Shown: piece by piece, positions 49,891-59,782 of the stretch
Position numbering within the stretch: the first letter of the stretch is position 1
Layout: the number at the start of each line of letters is the position of its first letter
NCBI RefSeq assembly: GCF_049852125.1
Contig: NZ_CP187532.1
Span: 1,240,001-1,304,000 of the forward strand
Reading direction: 5' to 3'
DNA: 64,000 nt
Source: Senimuribacter sp049852125
GTDB taxonomy: Bacteria > Bacillota > Clostridia > Peptostreptococcales > Anaerovoracaceae
The notes under the pieces: generated by a model
Databases searched by the model: none
Seen by the model: the letters and a program-made list of their open reading frames with translations, nothing else
Told to the model about the DNA's origin: nothing
Made by a program: the position numbers and the translations under genes

Positions 49891-52800
49891 ATGCTAAGAA
49901 GAATGTCAAATTGGCTGAAACGTTTTTGTATTGTTTTTCTGGTCGTGATATTGCTTATGACAATGATGCCAGTTTTGAATGGTATGGACACAGTTTATGG
50001 AGCGACTATAGGAACGTTTCATTATGGTAGTAAAGTTGTAGATGCGAAAGGAAGGTGTTATCATTGGAAAAAATCCATGTCAGCCCCAGCTTATTGGTGG
50101 GATGCAGATGGAAATAGGATAATAGATCATGCAGCGACTTTTGAATCTGCAGATGCGGGGATGGAACGTTATCAGATTAAAACCGGAGGCAGAACAATAA
50201 ATGGCTATTGTGTAGCACACGGGATTAGGGTGGATACCACCACTCGATTATCGGCAGAAGACTCTTTAGAGGATTGGGCGCATACTGCCAGCTATCCTGA
50301 ATCGTCAAGGAAAGGCATTGAGTATGCGCTTGCCTATGGTTATCAGGATGGACGAGGAATTAAAAAGCTAGAGAGCAAAGGATTCGAAGATAGTCGTTGG
50401 TATGAGAAACACGCTGACGAATACACGGATGGTGATTATTACATTGCAACTCAGATTATAATCTGGGAATATCAGCAGCTTATCCGTACAGATTCTATAG
50501 ATGGAGGTCATGGACGAAAAGCCAACGGATTGGTAGATGCAAACCATTATTATGATGTAATAAAGGGGCGTGCAGCACAGGATATATATGATTATATAGT
50601 GGACTGCATTAAGAAGCATCAAAAGATAGCAGGTTTTGCGTATAAGACTAAAAAAGAGTGTGAGAAAAAGTCCAGAGGATATACCATGAGAAAAAATCCT
50701 GACGGTACGTATTCTCTTACTCTGACAGATAGAAGTAAAATCAATGCGGATATTGAAGCGTCAGGCTTATCTAAAGAAAAATGGACAATTGACCGTGAGG
50801 GAAATAAATACACATTTACTTATAAAGGGCAGTTAACCCAAGAGGGCACTGTCTTTAAATTTTCTAAAAAGCATCCGTTAATCGATTCTTATAAGGGAGG
50901 AGATATGTTGATTTGGTCCTGGTCTTCAGCAGGAAGCTTACGACAGGCTGTTGCGACAGGAGTGAAATCAGATCCAATACCGATGTATATTAAGTTTCAA
51001 AAAGGATCTTTTTCAGAATTTGGCGATGATGAACCCCAGGGAGAGCGTCCGAAGCCGGAGTTTTTTCCTACTTTCCAGTTTCCTGTAGAGAAGGAGGATT
51101 TAAATCCAGGTTGGGATGGTGATAATCATACAGGTATGGGAGATGCGTCCTTGGCATCTACTTTTACATTATTTCGTTCTATCAACGATGGAGACTGGGA
51201 GGAGGTGGATGCAGTTACACTGGATGAATACGGTAACAGGCAAGTTCTTTCTGACCAGCCGTGGCTTGAAGATAAGGATTTTATAGAGAACGAGTCAGGC
51301 GCATATGAACATTTTGTCGACGCAAAAGAGCTGCATTGTGTTGTGCGCCCGGAGAAAATAACATGGTCCGGCAGGATTAAATATAAGGTGGTAGAAACCA
51401 GGCCTACGGGGAGATTTATTGAGCCTGACAGTGGTGTTAGAGATACTTATGAAGCGGAATATGAGGCGGAAACCCGTAATTGTCGGAAGTGTATTGATGA
51501 AGATGAGCAATGGTCTTCTATAGTATATACTTTGCGTTATAACGATGATAAGATAAAGGAAACATTGACTGGCAGACTCGGTGAGAATGGTATCGATGAG
51601 AATGGAGAGTATTCGTTCGGTGCAATGACGTTTGTAAACGACTGCTATAGAGGCAGACTGTTCATAAGCAAATCTAATGAATCCGAGGATGTATTTAATG
51701 AAGAAGGTAATTCAGGGGGACAGGAAAAAAGCAGGGAAAGCAAATGGAAAATACGTTTAAATTCAGGAGGTTGGGAGGAACACCCGTATATTCGCTTTGC
51801 AGATGAGGGATTGACGGAATCGGGAACACGTAAATACCGCGTGGTTCGAGATGGCACAGGAATAGATAATGCAGTTTTGGATTTAGTTGTGGGGACGAAC
51901 GGGTGTATTTATGTCTACGATATGCCGTACGGATTGTATACCGTGGAAGAAGTTGCAGCTGATGATGAGAGCTTTGTTTTAGAATCTTTTGAACAAATGA
52001 TTGATGAACATGCAAGCGTATATGAGCCGGATAACCCATCTAAAGATCCACGATATGATTGGAACTTGCGTAATAAGAAGAAGGAGAATGTGCTAAAGGT
52101 AATAAAGACTGATGCACAGACAGGTAAACCGGTAGCGTTGAAAGGGACGAAGTTCTATATTCGGTATATGGGAAATCATTTGTTGGAGGATCCTTCAAAG
52201 AGTGAAAATTACGGCCGACTGCTGCCTAATGCTTCTGATATGAATTCTACAGGAAAGGATTATACTTTTCAGTGCAATGCAAACGGTGAAATCGTATTAC
52301 CGTATGATTTGAAGTTTGGAACTTATCGTATCGAGGAATTTTTGTTGCCAGACGGATATTTTGTTGGAGTTTATGATAAGGAAGGCCATCCCCATAACGC
52401 GGACTTTGGTATATCAAAAGAATACGGTATGGACGATGATGGCAAAGCAAAAACTGAAAGTGGCTGGGAAAGTCTATACGATAATGATCCGGAAAATGAT
52501 ATTTTAGCTGTCTATGATAAAGACGGCCAAAAGATTCAATATAAAGCAGGGGATGTGTTTAATTTTTATACTTTTAAGGTGGAAAAACAAGCCGGCCATA
52601 TGCATGGAAACGCCTATACTAAGTATTATAAGGCTGTGTCTATGGCAAATAACCCGGTAAAAGGTAAAATTCAGATAGCAAAGCAGGGAGAAACTTTTGC
52701 AGGATTTGAAAAGAAAGAGAAAAATGGTTACATAATTTGGTCTCCTAAATATATATGGAGCAAACTGAAGGATGCGGTTTTCGGCATCTATGCTGCTATT

Positions 52801-55800
52801 GATACATGGTTAAATGATGGAACAGATGGGGCGGGGTTGTATGATAGTAATTCGAAAAAACCGCTGAAGATTCCCGTAGAAAAGAGTACACACAGTGGTA
52901 TTGATGGTAAAGGCTCTATTTATGATGAGGGAATTCTTCATCACAGTAGCGGAGCAAAGGTATATTTTAAAAAGGAGAGAGATATTTCTGCTGACAATCA
53001 TTATACACGGATATATGCAACGCCGGAGCAAAGACCTGCCAGCTATGCGTATACCGTTGAAAAAGAGGAGAAAGGATTGAAATACCGTTATGACGTAAGC
53101 GTACAAATGCGGTACAGCGCTGGAGGATATAACTATACGGATATCAGTGTGACGAAAGCAACTAGCGTTGCGGAAGGATTTGCCCCGGAAATTCCAACGA
53201 CAGAGGCTACCTGCTCAGTAGGCAATCGAAGCTATAGTCCTGCTGTCAATGTGGCTGATGATAAAGGCAATCTTTTCGATATTAATAAACGAGTGCAAGT
53301 GTATGAGGCGGACGGTTCTCCAATATATGATATGGATGGTGAACTGATTGCTGATTTAGGAGGTATTGACGCAAAACGATATGTTGTCAGAGATTATAGC
53401 TTTTATCAACTGACGGAAGACGACGTGAAAAAAGAACAAAGAACAGATGATAAGGGTGAGATAATTACCAAAACGGCTTTTGAATGGAAAAACGGCGTAG
53501 AATTGGTGAACCCGTCGATGGAAGGCAGGGCAGTTAAGGTATTAAAGAACAATAGATATCAGGTTTTAACAGAAAACTTCGATTGGGTGGACTGTGATGT
53601 ATCAGGCATTCCATTTTCACAGTATCAGATACCAGAGGGCTGGACGGAGCTTCCTTATATTCCACAGGTTGAAATAGAGGAAGATGAAGTAAATATTACT
53701 AATGTGCACTATGCAATTGTAACAAAGACCGAAGATGATAAGATTAAATATAAAGTGCTGTTGGATGACCAAAAAACCTGGCAGGATTGTCAGGCGAATG
53801 GCAATTTTAAAAAAATGATGATAGAGACTTATGAAACCAGTTATACGCAACAGGGCGGCAATGAGGTAGGATTTACTTTTCAATTAGATGGTTTTACGGT
53901 TTCCTCACAAGCACAGCTTACTGGTGCGGCCACTACAGTCATAGAAACGCCTTTTGATGTAGAACCGGAAATTTCTATGGGAATTGGCTACCAACAAAGA
54001 ACAGAGGGAAATGTAACTACCTTTAGCGCGATAGAACCCTCAGCGCCAGTGTATTTTTTGAGTGAAGACGGAATAAAGACCGAGATGTATTATTTTGGTA
54101 ATCGAACAAAAACGTTGTTGACAATTCCCATGAAGGCGGTAGAAGGGAATTTTGAGTCAGTAATACCGAAGATCATCTTTACCAGGACTGGAGAAGAAAT
54201 TGACTGGTTCAGTCCGTTGACGCCAGATAAACCTGTATTAAAACGGGAGGCAGCTTTTGGAAATACAGTAACGGCTATAAGACATGAGGGGAATAAAACA
54301 GATGACGTCTATTTTACCATAGAGATCATCAGCGATCAAACCATGAAAGATGGTGACGGTCCATTTGAAATTACTTATCCGGACGGATATACAGGAAAAA
54401 TTTATACTGCGGAATCTGAGACAGGAAATCATGTAGGTGTTTTAGTTTTGGATGGTGTCTGCAAAACTTCCGCAGCAGCATTATCTGATCTGGTAGATGT
54501 GATTACAACTGATGAGAATGGGACGGCGACATCAAAGGAACTTCCACTTGGTAAATATATCGTCCGTGAGCTTTCTGCACCGGAAGGTTATGTAGCGGAT
54601 ACAGAGAGAGTATGGGAAGCAGAATTGAAATACAAGGACCAGTATACTCCTCTGGTTTGGGATAATCTAAAGGCAAGGAATACTTCGGTGAAGGTGGAAC
54701 TGGATTTATCAAAGGTATTTGAGACGGGCTACCAAACGGGAACATATAGTCCGGGCAGTGGAGCAGTGTTTGGCTTGTATAATGCGGAGCAGATTACCTA
54801 TGGGAAGGAAAAGCTAGCAGCAGATACTTTAATGGATGTTTTAGAAGTGAATGCGGAAGGGAAGGCTCTGGCGGAGGTAAAGCTTCCGTCGGGAATTTAT
54901 TATGTGAAGGAATTGGAGACCCGACCTGGATATCGTTTAAACAATATACCTTTTTATTTTGCTGCGAAGGATACTGATAAATCAAAACCGTTATATATCA
55001 GTAAGGATGAAGATGGAGAGGATAATGACGGCATGACTGCAAAGGCGGTGATGGATGGATTTGGAAAGGCGAGAATTACTATTGAAACACTGCACCGCTA
55101 TCCGGAAGCAGAGATAATCGTAAATGGGAAAACGTATACTTTGGATCATGATATAAAAGAAGGGAATATTACAGTAAAAATACATGAGGATATGTCCAGA
55201 GCAGTTGTAATAGTCACAGAGAAGAAGCCGGTTGAAATGACTCTACCGAATGGAAAGGTATTGTGCCTAGAAGTGAAAGGCAACACCTATCGTTACCATT
55301 ATGACAGCATGGACGGAACATATATTCCCAAGGCGATGTATACCGGTTATTGTGCTACCTATGATATAGACGGTAAAAAGAATTCTGATGACAGATTTTT
55401 TACGCTTTCGGCAGCAGATAAGCTTTCGACTATGAGGCTAGAGCTCGTACGCAAAGATGGCAGTATCGGAGAAAAGGAGGATTTCTATGTTAAAGTAAAT
55501 TTATCAAAGGGACAGTTAGTTGAGGCAGTCCTAGGCAAAGAAAAACTTGACGTTTCCGCATTAAGAGAAACAGAGATCTGTGTAAAAAAGGGGAATGAGC
55601 TTAAGCTGAATGCGGACGATGGATCTATTTATCTGATATCGATAAAGAAGGATGGAGTTATGCAAATCAGTGTGGGTAATGTGCTTACAGGAAAACTGAC
55701 AGAATCGGACGGGTCTGCGCTGTCAGTTGACGGTAGAGATAGAACCAATGATTTACAAGTGTTCAAGAGCGTTACTATGGCCAGACAAGATAGTTCAGCC

Positions 55801-56811
55801 GAGAGTGTGCAGGTTAAGATTAACAGTCTGGATGATATCAATGCAGAGGATATTAAAAATGATATGATAGAAACGCCGTCTAAACCAGATGTACCGCATA
55901 GACAGGAGCCATCTATCAAAACATCTGTAATGGATATGAATACGAAAGAACATATCGTGAGCGTCGGAAGTGAGGTGACGTTGATTGACAAAGTCAGCTA
56001 CAGAGGCCTTATACCAGGTGAAACGTATGTATTAAGAGGAAAATTGATGGAACGTGAAACGGGACAGACGATGAAGAACGGAGATAAGCCTATTACGGCT
56101 GAAACTAGTTTCACCGCTGAGAAAACTGCTGGTATCGTCGATGTATTTTTTTCCTTTAACGGCTTAGATTTTGCCGGGAAAACAGGTGTAGTTTTCGAGG
56201 AATTGTATTTAATGATTGACAGGGATCAGGATGGTGTTCCTGATACAGTTCAGGATAAGCCTTGCGCATCTCATACGCAGTTGAAGGATGAGAATCAGAC
56301 GGTATATTTTCCAAAGGTATGTACAACAGCATCTCACGATACAGTTGGGACTGTTGAAGATGTAGTTAAGTACAGCAATTTGATTCCTCAAAAACGTTAT
56401 ACCGTAAAAGGTACTTTGATGGATAAAGCGACGGGAAGACCGGTTGTAATTGACGGAAAAGTTGTACGAGGAGAAAAAACCTTTGTTCCAGAAACCTCTG
56501 ATGGACAAGTGACAATGAGATTTGACATAGATGAATTTGCAGTCAATGATTTTACGGGTGTAGTTTTTGAGAAGCTATATTTGGGAGAGGTATTGATCGC
56601 AAGTCATGAAGATTTTCATGATAAGGAACAAACGGTAGAGTTTGAACAGGAGGATACCTTGACAAAGGGAATCATGGTGGTAAAGCCTGACAGTAAGCAA
56701 TTTCCGAAGACTGGTGATGACGGGGAGATTGTGAGTTGGATGTTGTTGGCGGCAGCAACGGTATCGGTACTGATGCGAGTCTTCGTGAAAAAAAGAAGAA
56801 ATAGAATTTAG
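49891..56811 (+). CDS. Giant cell-wall-anchored thioester/Cna-B/VaFE adhesin
   Basis: The 2306-residue surface protein has a signal peptide (about 1-39). Next is an N-terminal thioester (TQXA) domain: C107 in G-Y-C-V-A-H-G and Q188 in the T-Q-I-I-I-W-E motif should form the internal thioester that bonds covalently to host surfaces. A long stalk follows, with several SpaA/Cna-B-like domains (K-V-I-K-T-D-A-Q-T-G-K-P-V, R-E-L-S-A-P-E-G-Y-V, K-E-L-E-T-R-P-G-Y). Two VaFE repeats lie at about 2008-2130 and 2144-2268 (K-T-S-V-M-D, G-V-V-F-E-E-L-Y-L; T-T-A-S-H-D, G-V-V-F-E-K-L-Y-L). The C-terminus is a sortase signal F2271-P-K-T-G2275, a membrane helix and K-K-R-R-N-R. ATG 49891 follows GGAGGGAAAG. 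No sortase gene is in the window. Confidence 0.9.
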   Translation: MLRRMSNWLKRFCIVFLVVILLMTMMPVLNGMDTVYGATIGTFHYGSKVVDAKGRCYHWKKSMSAPAYWWDADGNRIIDHAATFESADAGMERYQIKTGGRTINGYCVAHGIRVDTTTRLSAEDSLEDWAHTASYPESSRKGIEYALAYGYQDGRGIKKLESKGFEDSRWYEKHADEYTDGDYYIATQIIIWEYQQLIRTDSIDGGHGRKANGLVDANHYYDVIKGRAAQDIYDYIVDCIKKHQKIAGFAYKTKKECEKKSRGYTMRKNPDGTYSLTLTDRSKINADIEASGLSKEKWTIDREGNKYTFTYKGQLTQEGTVFKFSKKHPLIDSYKGGDMLIWSWSSAGSLRQAVATGVKSDPIPMYIKFQKGSFSEFGDDEPQGERPKPEFFPTFQFPVEKEDLNPGWDGDNHTGMGDASLASTFTLFRSINDGDWEEVDAVTLDEYGNRQVLSDQPWLEDKDFIENESGAYEHFVDAKELHCVVRPEKITWSGRIKYKVVETRPTGRFIEPDSGVRDTYEAEYEAETRNCRKCIDEDEQWSSIVYTLRYNDDKIKETLTGRLGENGIDENGEYSFGAMTFVNDCYRGRLFISKSNESEDVFNEEGNSGGQEKSRESKWKIRLNSGGWEEHPYIRFADEGLTESGTRKYRVVRDGTGIDNAVLDLVVGTNGCIYVYDMPYGLYTVEEVAADDESFVLESFEQMIDEHASVYEPDNPSKDPRYDWNLRNKKKENVLKVIKTDAQTGKPVALKGTKFYIRYMGNHLLEDPSKSENYGRLLPNASDMNSTGKDYTFQCNANGEIVLPYDLKFGTYRIEEFLLPDGYFVGVYDKEGHPHNADFGISKEYGMDDDGKAKTESGWESLYDNDPENDILAVYDKDGQKIQYKAGDVFNFYTFKVEKQAGHMHGNAYTKYYKAVSMANNPVKGKIQIAKQGETFAGFEKKEKNGYIIWSPKYIWSKLKDAVFGIYAAIDTWLNDGTDGAGLYDSNSKKPLKIPVEKSTHSGIDGKGSIYDEGILHHSSGAKVYFKKERDISADNHYTRIYATPEQRPASYAYTVEKEEKGLKYRYDVSVQMRYSAGGYNYTDISVTKATSVAEGFAPEIPTTEATCSVGNRSYSPAVNVADDKGNLFDINKRVQVYEADGSPIYDMDGELIADLGGIDAKRYVVRDYSFYQLTEDDVKKEQRTDDKGEIITKTAFEWKNGVELVNPSMEGRAVKVLKNNRYQVLTENFDWVDCDVSGIPFSQYQIPEGWTELPYIPQVEIEEDEVNITNVHYAIVTKTEDDKIKYKVLLDDQKTWQDCQANGNFKKMMIETYETSYTQQGGNEVGFTFQLDGFTVSSQAQLTGAATTVIETPFDVEPEISMGIGYQQRTEGNVTTFSAIEPSAPVYFLSEDGIKTEMYYFGNRTKTLLTIPMKAVEGNFESVIPKIIFTRTGEEIDWFSPLTPDKPVLKREAAFGNTVTAIRHEGNKTDDVYFTIEIISDQTMKDGDGPFEITYPDGYTGKIYTAESETGNHVGVLVLDGVCKTSAAALSDLVDVITTDENGTATSKELPLGKYIVRELSAPEGYVADTERVWEAELKYKDQYTPLVWDNLKARNTSVKVELDLSKVFETGYQTGTYSPGSGAVFGLYNAEQITYGKEKLAADTLMDVLEVNAEGKALAEVKLPSGIYYVKELETRPGYRLNNIPFYFAAKDTDKSKPLYISKDEDGEDNDGMTAKAVMDGFGKARITIETLHRYPEAEIIVNGKTYTLDHDIKEGNITVKIHEDMSRAVVIVTEKKPVEMTLPNGKVLCLEVKGNTYRYHYDSMDGTYIPKAMYTGYCATYDIDGKKNSDDRFFTLSAADKLSTMRLELVRKDGSIGEKEDFYVKVNLSKGQLVEAVLGKEKLDVSALRETEICVKKGNELKLNADDGSIYLISIKKDGVMQISVGNVLTGKLTESDGSALSVDGRDRTNDLQVFKSVTMARQDSSAESVQVKINSLDDINAEDIKNDMIETPSKPDVPHRQEPSIKTSVMDMNTKEHIVSVGSEVTLIDKVSYRGLIPGETYVLRGKLMERETGQTMKNGDKPITAETSFTAEKTAGIVDVFFSFNGLDFAGKTGVVFEELYLMIDRDQDGVPDTVQDKPCASHTQLKDENQTVYFPKVCTTASHDTVGTVEDVVKYSNLIPQKRYTVKGTLMDKATGRPVVIDGKVVRGEKTFVPETSDGQVTMRFDIDEFAVNDFTGVVFEKLYLGEVLIASHEDFHDKEQTVEFEQEDTLTKGIMVVKPDSKQFPKTGDDGEIVSWMLLAAATVSVLMRVFVKKRRNRI

Positions 56812-56890
56812 ATAGATAGCCTTCTTTTTAAACTTTTTGCATATTAAACGTCAAAAAGCAGATATTAAGAAAAAAGAAGGGAGAGTCAGT

Positions 56891-57562
56891 ATGTTCAAAC
56901 ATGAAAAGAATTTGTTTCATCCGGTAGCAGTGGAACGACCAAATCCGCAGTATGCCGTACTATTGCAGGAGCAGTTGGGCGGCGGAAATGGAGAATTAAA
57001 GGCTGCTATGCAGTATATGTCACAGAGCTTTAGAATTAAGGATCCAGAAATAAAGGATTTGTTTATGGATATTGCAGCAGAGGAATTGAGTCATATGGAG
57101 ATGGTTGCTCAGACAATCAGTCTTTTGAATGGACACGATGTAGATGCAGAGAAGGTTGGCGCGGGAGAAATCCAGTCCCATGTTATTCTGGGTTTGAATC
57201 CGGGATTGATCAATTCGTCCGGATATTCCTGGACAGCGGACTACGTTACTGTAACTGGAGATTTGTGTGCGGATCTTTTATCCAATATTGCGTCAGAGCA
57301 ACGTGCAAAAGTAGTTTATGAGTATCTTTACAGACAGATTGAAGATAAGAAGGTTAAAGAAACTATCGATTTTCTGTTGAATCGTGAAGAGGCGCATAAT
57401 GCAATGTTTCGCGAGGCATTTAATAAGGTGCAGGATACCGGTTCAAACCATGATTTTGGAACGACAGAAGCAGCTCGCTTCTATGCGGATTTGTCGTCTC
57501 CATCTCCGGCAGGGACACCATTTCCTAACGTTGATGTGAACCCGCCGTCATTTAATATGTAG
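56891..57562 (+). CDS. Manganese catalase-family protein (CotJC-like)
   Basis: The 223-residue protein has the ferritin-like di-manganese catalase fold. Probable metal ligands are E35 in G-G-G-N-G-E-L-K-A-A, E65 and H68 in A-A-E-E-L-S-H-M-E, then a glutamate in I-A-S-E-Q-R-A-K and a histidine in R-E-E-A-H-N-A. The E-R-P-N-P-Q-Y-A opening and short length (true Mn-catalases are longer) fit the clostridial CotJC-like group, which includes spore coat proteins. It would remove hydrogen peroxide or form part of the coat. GAAGGGAGAG precedes the ATG at 56891. It lies 79 bp after the adhesin and is closed by a strong terminator. Confidence 0.9.
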   Translation: MFKHEKNLFHPVAVERPNPQYAVLLQEQLGGGNGELKAAMQYMSQSFRIKDPEIKDLFMDIAAEELSHMEMVAQTISLLNGHDVDAEKVGAGEIQSHVILGLNPGLINSSGYSWTADYVTVTGDLCADLLSNIASEQRAKVVYEYLYRQIEDKKVKETIDFLLNREEAHNAMFREAFNKVQDTGSNHDFGTTEAARFYADLSSPSPAGTPFPNVDVNPPSFNM

Positions 57563-57583
57563 TACAGTTTTAAAAAAAAGATA

Positions 57584-57616
57584 CCCGCATCTGGCAGCGC
57601 CAGATGCGGGTTTTTA
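57584..57616. terminator. Strong, possibly bidirectional terminator
   Basis: A 12-base arm (57584-57595) pairs perfectly with 57599-57610, followed by T5 and preceded by an A tract. It stops the Mn-catalase gene and may serve the leftward gene that ends at 57641. Confidence 0.93.
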
Positions 57617-57640
57617 TCTGTCCGGAACGGAATAGCAAGT

Positions 57641-58732
57641 TTATTTTACAGGTATCTGCATCCAGTTTCCATAGAGCATTTCATTTCGTGATTTTTTGTA
57701 TGCGCGGATACGTAAGTATTGACAATTGGCAGCCTTAGCTGTTTTTACTTTGGTCGATGAGGTTTTTCCTGAGGCAACTGTTTTTTTAGCTGCTATTTTA
57801 GAAAAGGAATGATCCGCAGCAGTCTGTATTTCATAGCCAGAGCACAATGTGTCAGATTTCCATTTTACGGCGATCGATTTTTTGTCTTTACTGCGAATTG
57901 CAGAGGTTAGATTTACTTTCCCGGGATAAATATAAACTCGGATATTCCATTGGCCCCGTGAAGTTTCCCGAGTAGAATCTACAGTAACCGAGATAACTGC
58001 GATACCCTCTCCTTTAATGCTACACAGACCTGTTTTACTGTCGACGGTCAGCAACCGGGAGCTGGAAGTACGGAATACAGCGTTGCAATTAACGGGAAGA
58101 CTTTCGATAGCATAGAACGGCGCGTCGTTGAATTCCTTTTGCAAGGTTTCAGGAACATTTAAAACAGGCGGCTTTTTTTCGCGGAAACAGGCTTGGATTG
58201 TCTGTGTCTTTTTTGGAACCTTATATACATCCAACGTCTCCATGATCTTGTAGCGAGTAGTGCCGTAGAGGGCTTTTAGCGTTGCTTTTATAGTAGCCTT
58301 GTAATGAGATTTCGTTACATTTTTAAATCGAGGATCGGAATAGGAGATCACGCTATCATAGAACCGAGCGCCTTTAATTGTAATGCGAATTACATCAACG
58401 CGCTGCTTGTCAAGTATTAGAGTACGGCCTTGGGAATCGCGAAAACCATCAAAGTACCAACCCTCAGAAGGCTCCGCAATCAGACATCGTTCAGGTAAAA
58501 TTGCAAAACGGTAAGCGATATTTTCCGCCAGACACGCTTTGTCATATGTGTCGCTGCCATTAAAAAAGAAATTTCCTTTTTGATTGTAGTTCCAGTAGAG
58601 CCGACCATGGCCGGATTGCTGCAGCTTAACAGTATAGGTGAAAGGATTTGCGGCAAAGCTGCCGGACGGCGTCAGGCACGTCAGGATCAACGTTGCAATA
58701 AGAAATAATGTTGTTATATGTTTGTGTTTCAT
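57641..58732 (-). CDS. Secreted protein with Ig-like and Fn3-like domains
   Basis: The 363-residue protein has a Sec signal peptide (about 1-28, S-G-S-F-A-A cleavage). A unique N-terminal region (about 30-185) is rich in aromatic residues. A bacterial Ig-like (Big-2 type) segment lies around 200-265 (R-L-L-T-V-D-S-K-T-G-L-C-S-I-K-G-E-G-I-A-V-I). The C-terminal Fn3-like domain (about 270-363) has I-A-V-K-W-K-S-D-T-L-C-S-G-Y-E-I-Q-T and L-R-I-R-A-Y-K-K. No sortase motif is present. The C-terminal domain type resembles those of the protein at 48740, although the rest does not. GGAGGTG precedes the start. Function is unknown; an extracellular binding role is likely. Confidence 0.65.
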   Translation of the reverse strand: MKHKHITTLFLIATLILTCLTPSGSFAANPFTYTVKLQQSGHGRLYWNYNQKGNFFFNGSDTYDKACLAENIAYRFAILPERCLIAEPSEGWYFDGFRDSQGRTLILDKQRVDVIRITIKGARFYDSVISYSDPRFKNVTKSHYKATIKATLKALYGTTRYKIMETLDVYKVPKKTQTIQACFREKKPPVLNVPETLQKEFNDAPFYAIESLPVNCNAVFRTSSSRLLTVDSKTGLCSIKGEGIAVISVTVDSTRETSRGQWNIRVYIYPGKVNLTSAIRSKDKKSIAVKWKSDTLCSGYEIQTAADHSFSKIAAKKTVASGKTSSTKVKTAKAANCQYLRIRAYKKSRNEMLYGNWMQIPVK

Positions 58733-58830
58733 AGTACACCTCCGTTATGTCTTTTATTTTGGTAAATGGAAGTAAATGGTAAGGATATTATAGCTTGATT
58801 CTATGGGAAAAACAATGTAAACTATATGAC

Positions 58831-59319
58831 ATGAACAGATTATTAAAATTGCAAGTAAGTTTATTGGAGGTCATTGACCAACAGGAAGGAAAAGTTTTTG
58901 AGAGGGATGAAACACTGGATTGGGAACGGCTTCATATGGCGTCCTCAGCAAGATGTGCGTGGCTGTTAGCCCTGGAGCGGGGCGTTGATCCAGAGTTGGC
59001 GGCGTGCGCCGCCTCAGTTCATGATTTCGGGCGCATTTTGACGGGAAAGCAGAAGGAACATGCAGAGGCCGGATACGAGTCTGTTAAAGTTTTCTTGAAA
59101 GAAACACAGTTGTTTACAGAGGAGGAAATTGACATTATTTCTATGGCTGTGAAGCGCCATAGCCTGAAAACAGAGACAGGAACGCCTATAGAGGAAATTG
59201 TCAAGGACGCGGATGTAATTGATTGCTATCAATACGGATATCCCTTTGATCGACCGGAGAAAAAAGAACGGTATGAGGAATGGAGGCATAGATATGGAAT
59301 ATCAGCAGCCAGACGTTAG
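58831..59319 (+). CDS. HD-domain hydrolase-like protein
   Basis: The 162-residue protein (or 174 from TTG 58795) has an HD phosphohydrolase pattern. An early H (R-L-H-M-A-S-S-A-R) is followed by V-H-D-F-G-R, the H-D metal pair, then H-A-E-A-G-Y and M-A-V-K-R-H-S, and finally K-D-A-D-V-I-D-C. HD proteins hydrolyse nucleotides or other phosphoesters; the target here is unknown. The start is uncertain because neither the ATG nor the upstream TTG has a strong ribosome-binding site. It overlaps the next gene by 26 bp, so these genes are expressed together. Confidence 0.8.
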   Translation: MNRLLKLQVSLLEVIDQQEGKVFERDETLDWERLHMASSARCAWLLALERGVDPELAACAASVHDFGRILTGKQKEHAEAGYESVKVFLKETQLFTEEEIDIISMAVKRHSLKTETGTPIEEIVKDADVIDCYQYGYPFDRPEKKERYEEWRHRYGISAARR

Positions 59320-59782
59320 AGCAATGAAAAGCTGGCGTATCGGCAGGCTAATCAGCTTTGCTGTATTTGCGATCATTGCCGCAGTGGTTATTTTGATTAT
59401 ATGGTGTACCGGCTGGTCGTCCTGGTGGCGATATATTATCATCGGCGGCGCTGTACTTATGGCTGTTGTTCAGGGCGTTGCCGCCTGCATACTGCCCCAA
59501 ATAGAATACCGCCAATGGGGATACCTGATTGAGGAGGATAAGGTTGTGATCCGGCACGGCATTTTTTTCATTAAAAAAACAATTGTGCCTATTATCCGAA
59601 TACAGAATATAACCATGTCCCAAGGCCCTATAGACCGGAGACTGGGACTTTATAAGCTGAAGCTGTCATTAGCCAGCGGCAGCTTTGAGATTGTAGGACT
59701 CAATCAGGAAACGGCAGAGGCAATCAGCGAAAATTTAAAATCACGGCTGTATGCGCGGGTTCGTGAGAAAGGAGTCTTATGA
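59294..59782 (+). CDS. Bacterial PH-domain membrane protein, YdbS-like
   Basis: The 162-residue protein has two N-terminal membrane helices (about 17-37 and 46-68) followed by one bacterial PH-like (bPH2) domain. That domain has Y-L-I-E-E-D-K-V-V-I-R-H-G-I-F-F-I-K-K-T-I-V-P-I-I-R-I-Q-N and G-L-Y-K-L-K-L-S-L-A-S-G-S. This matches YdbS of B. subtilis. GGAGG precedes the ATG at 59294. It overlaps the following YdbT-like gene by four bases (ATGA). The pair is thought to work at the membrane, and is linked to bacteriocin tolerance in Bacillus. Confidence 0.85.
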   Translation: MEYQQPDVRAMKSWRIGRLISFAVFAIIAAVVILIIWCTGWSSWWRYIIIGGAVLMAVVQGVAACILPQIEYRQWGYLIEEDKVVIRHGIFFIKKTIVPIIRIQNITMSQGPIDRRLGLYKLKLSLASGSFEIVGLNQETAEAISENLKSRLYARVREKGVL

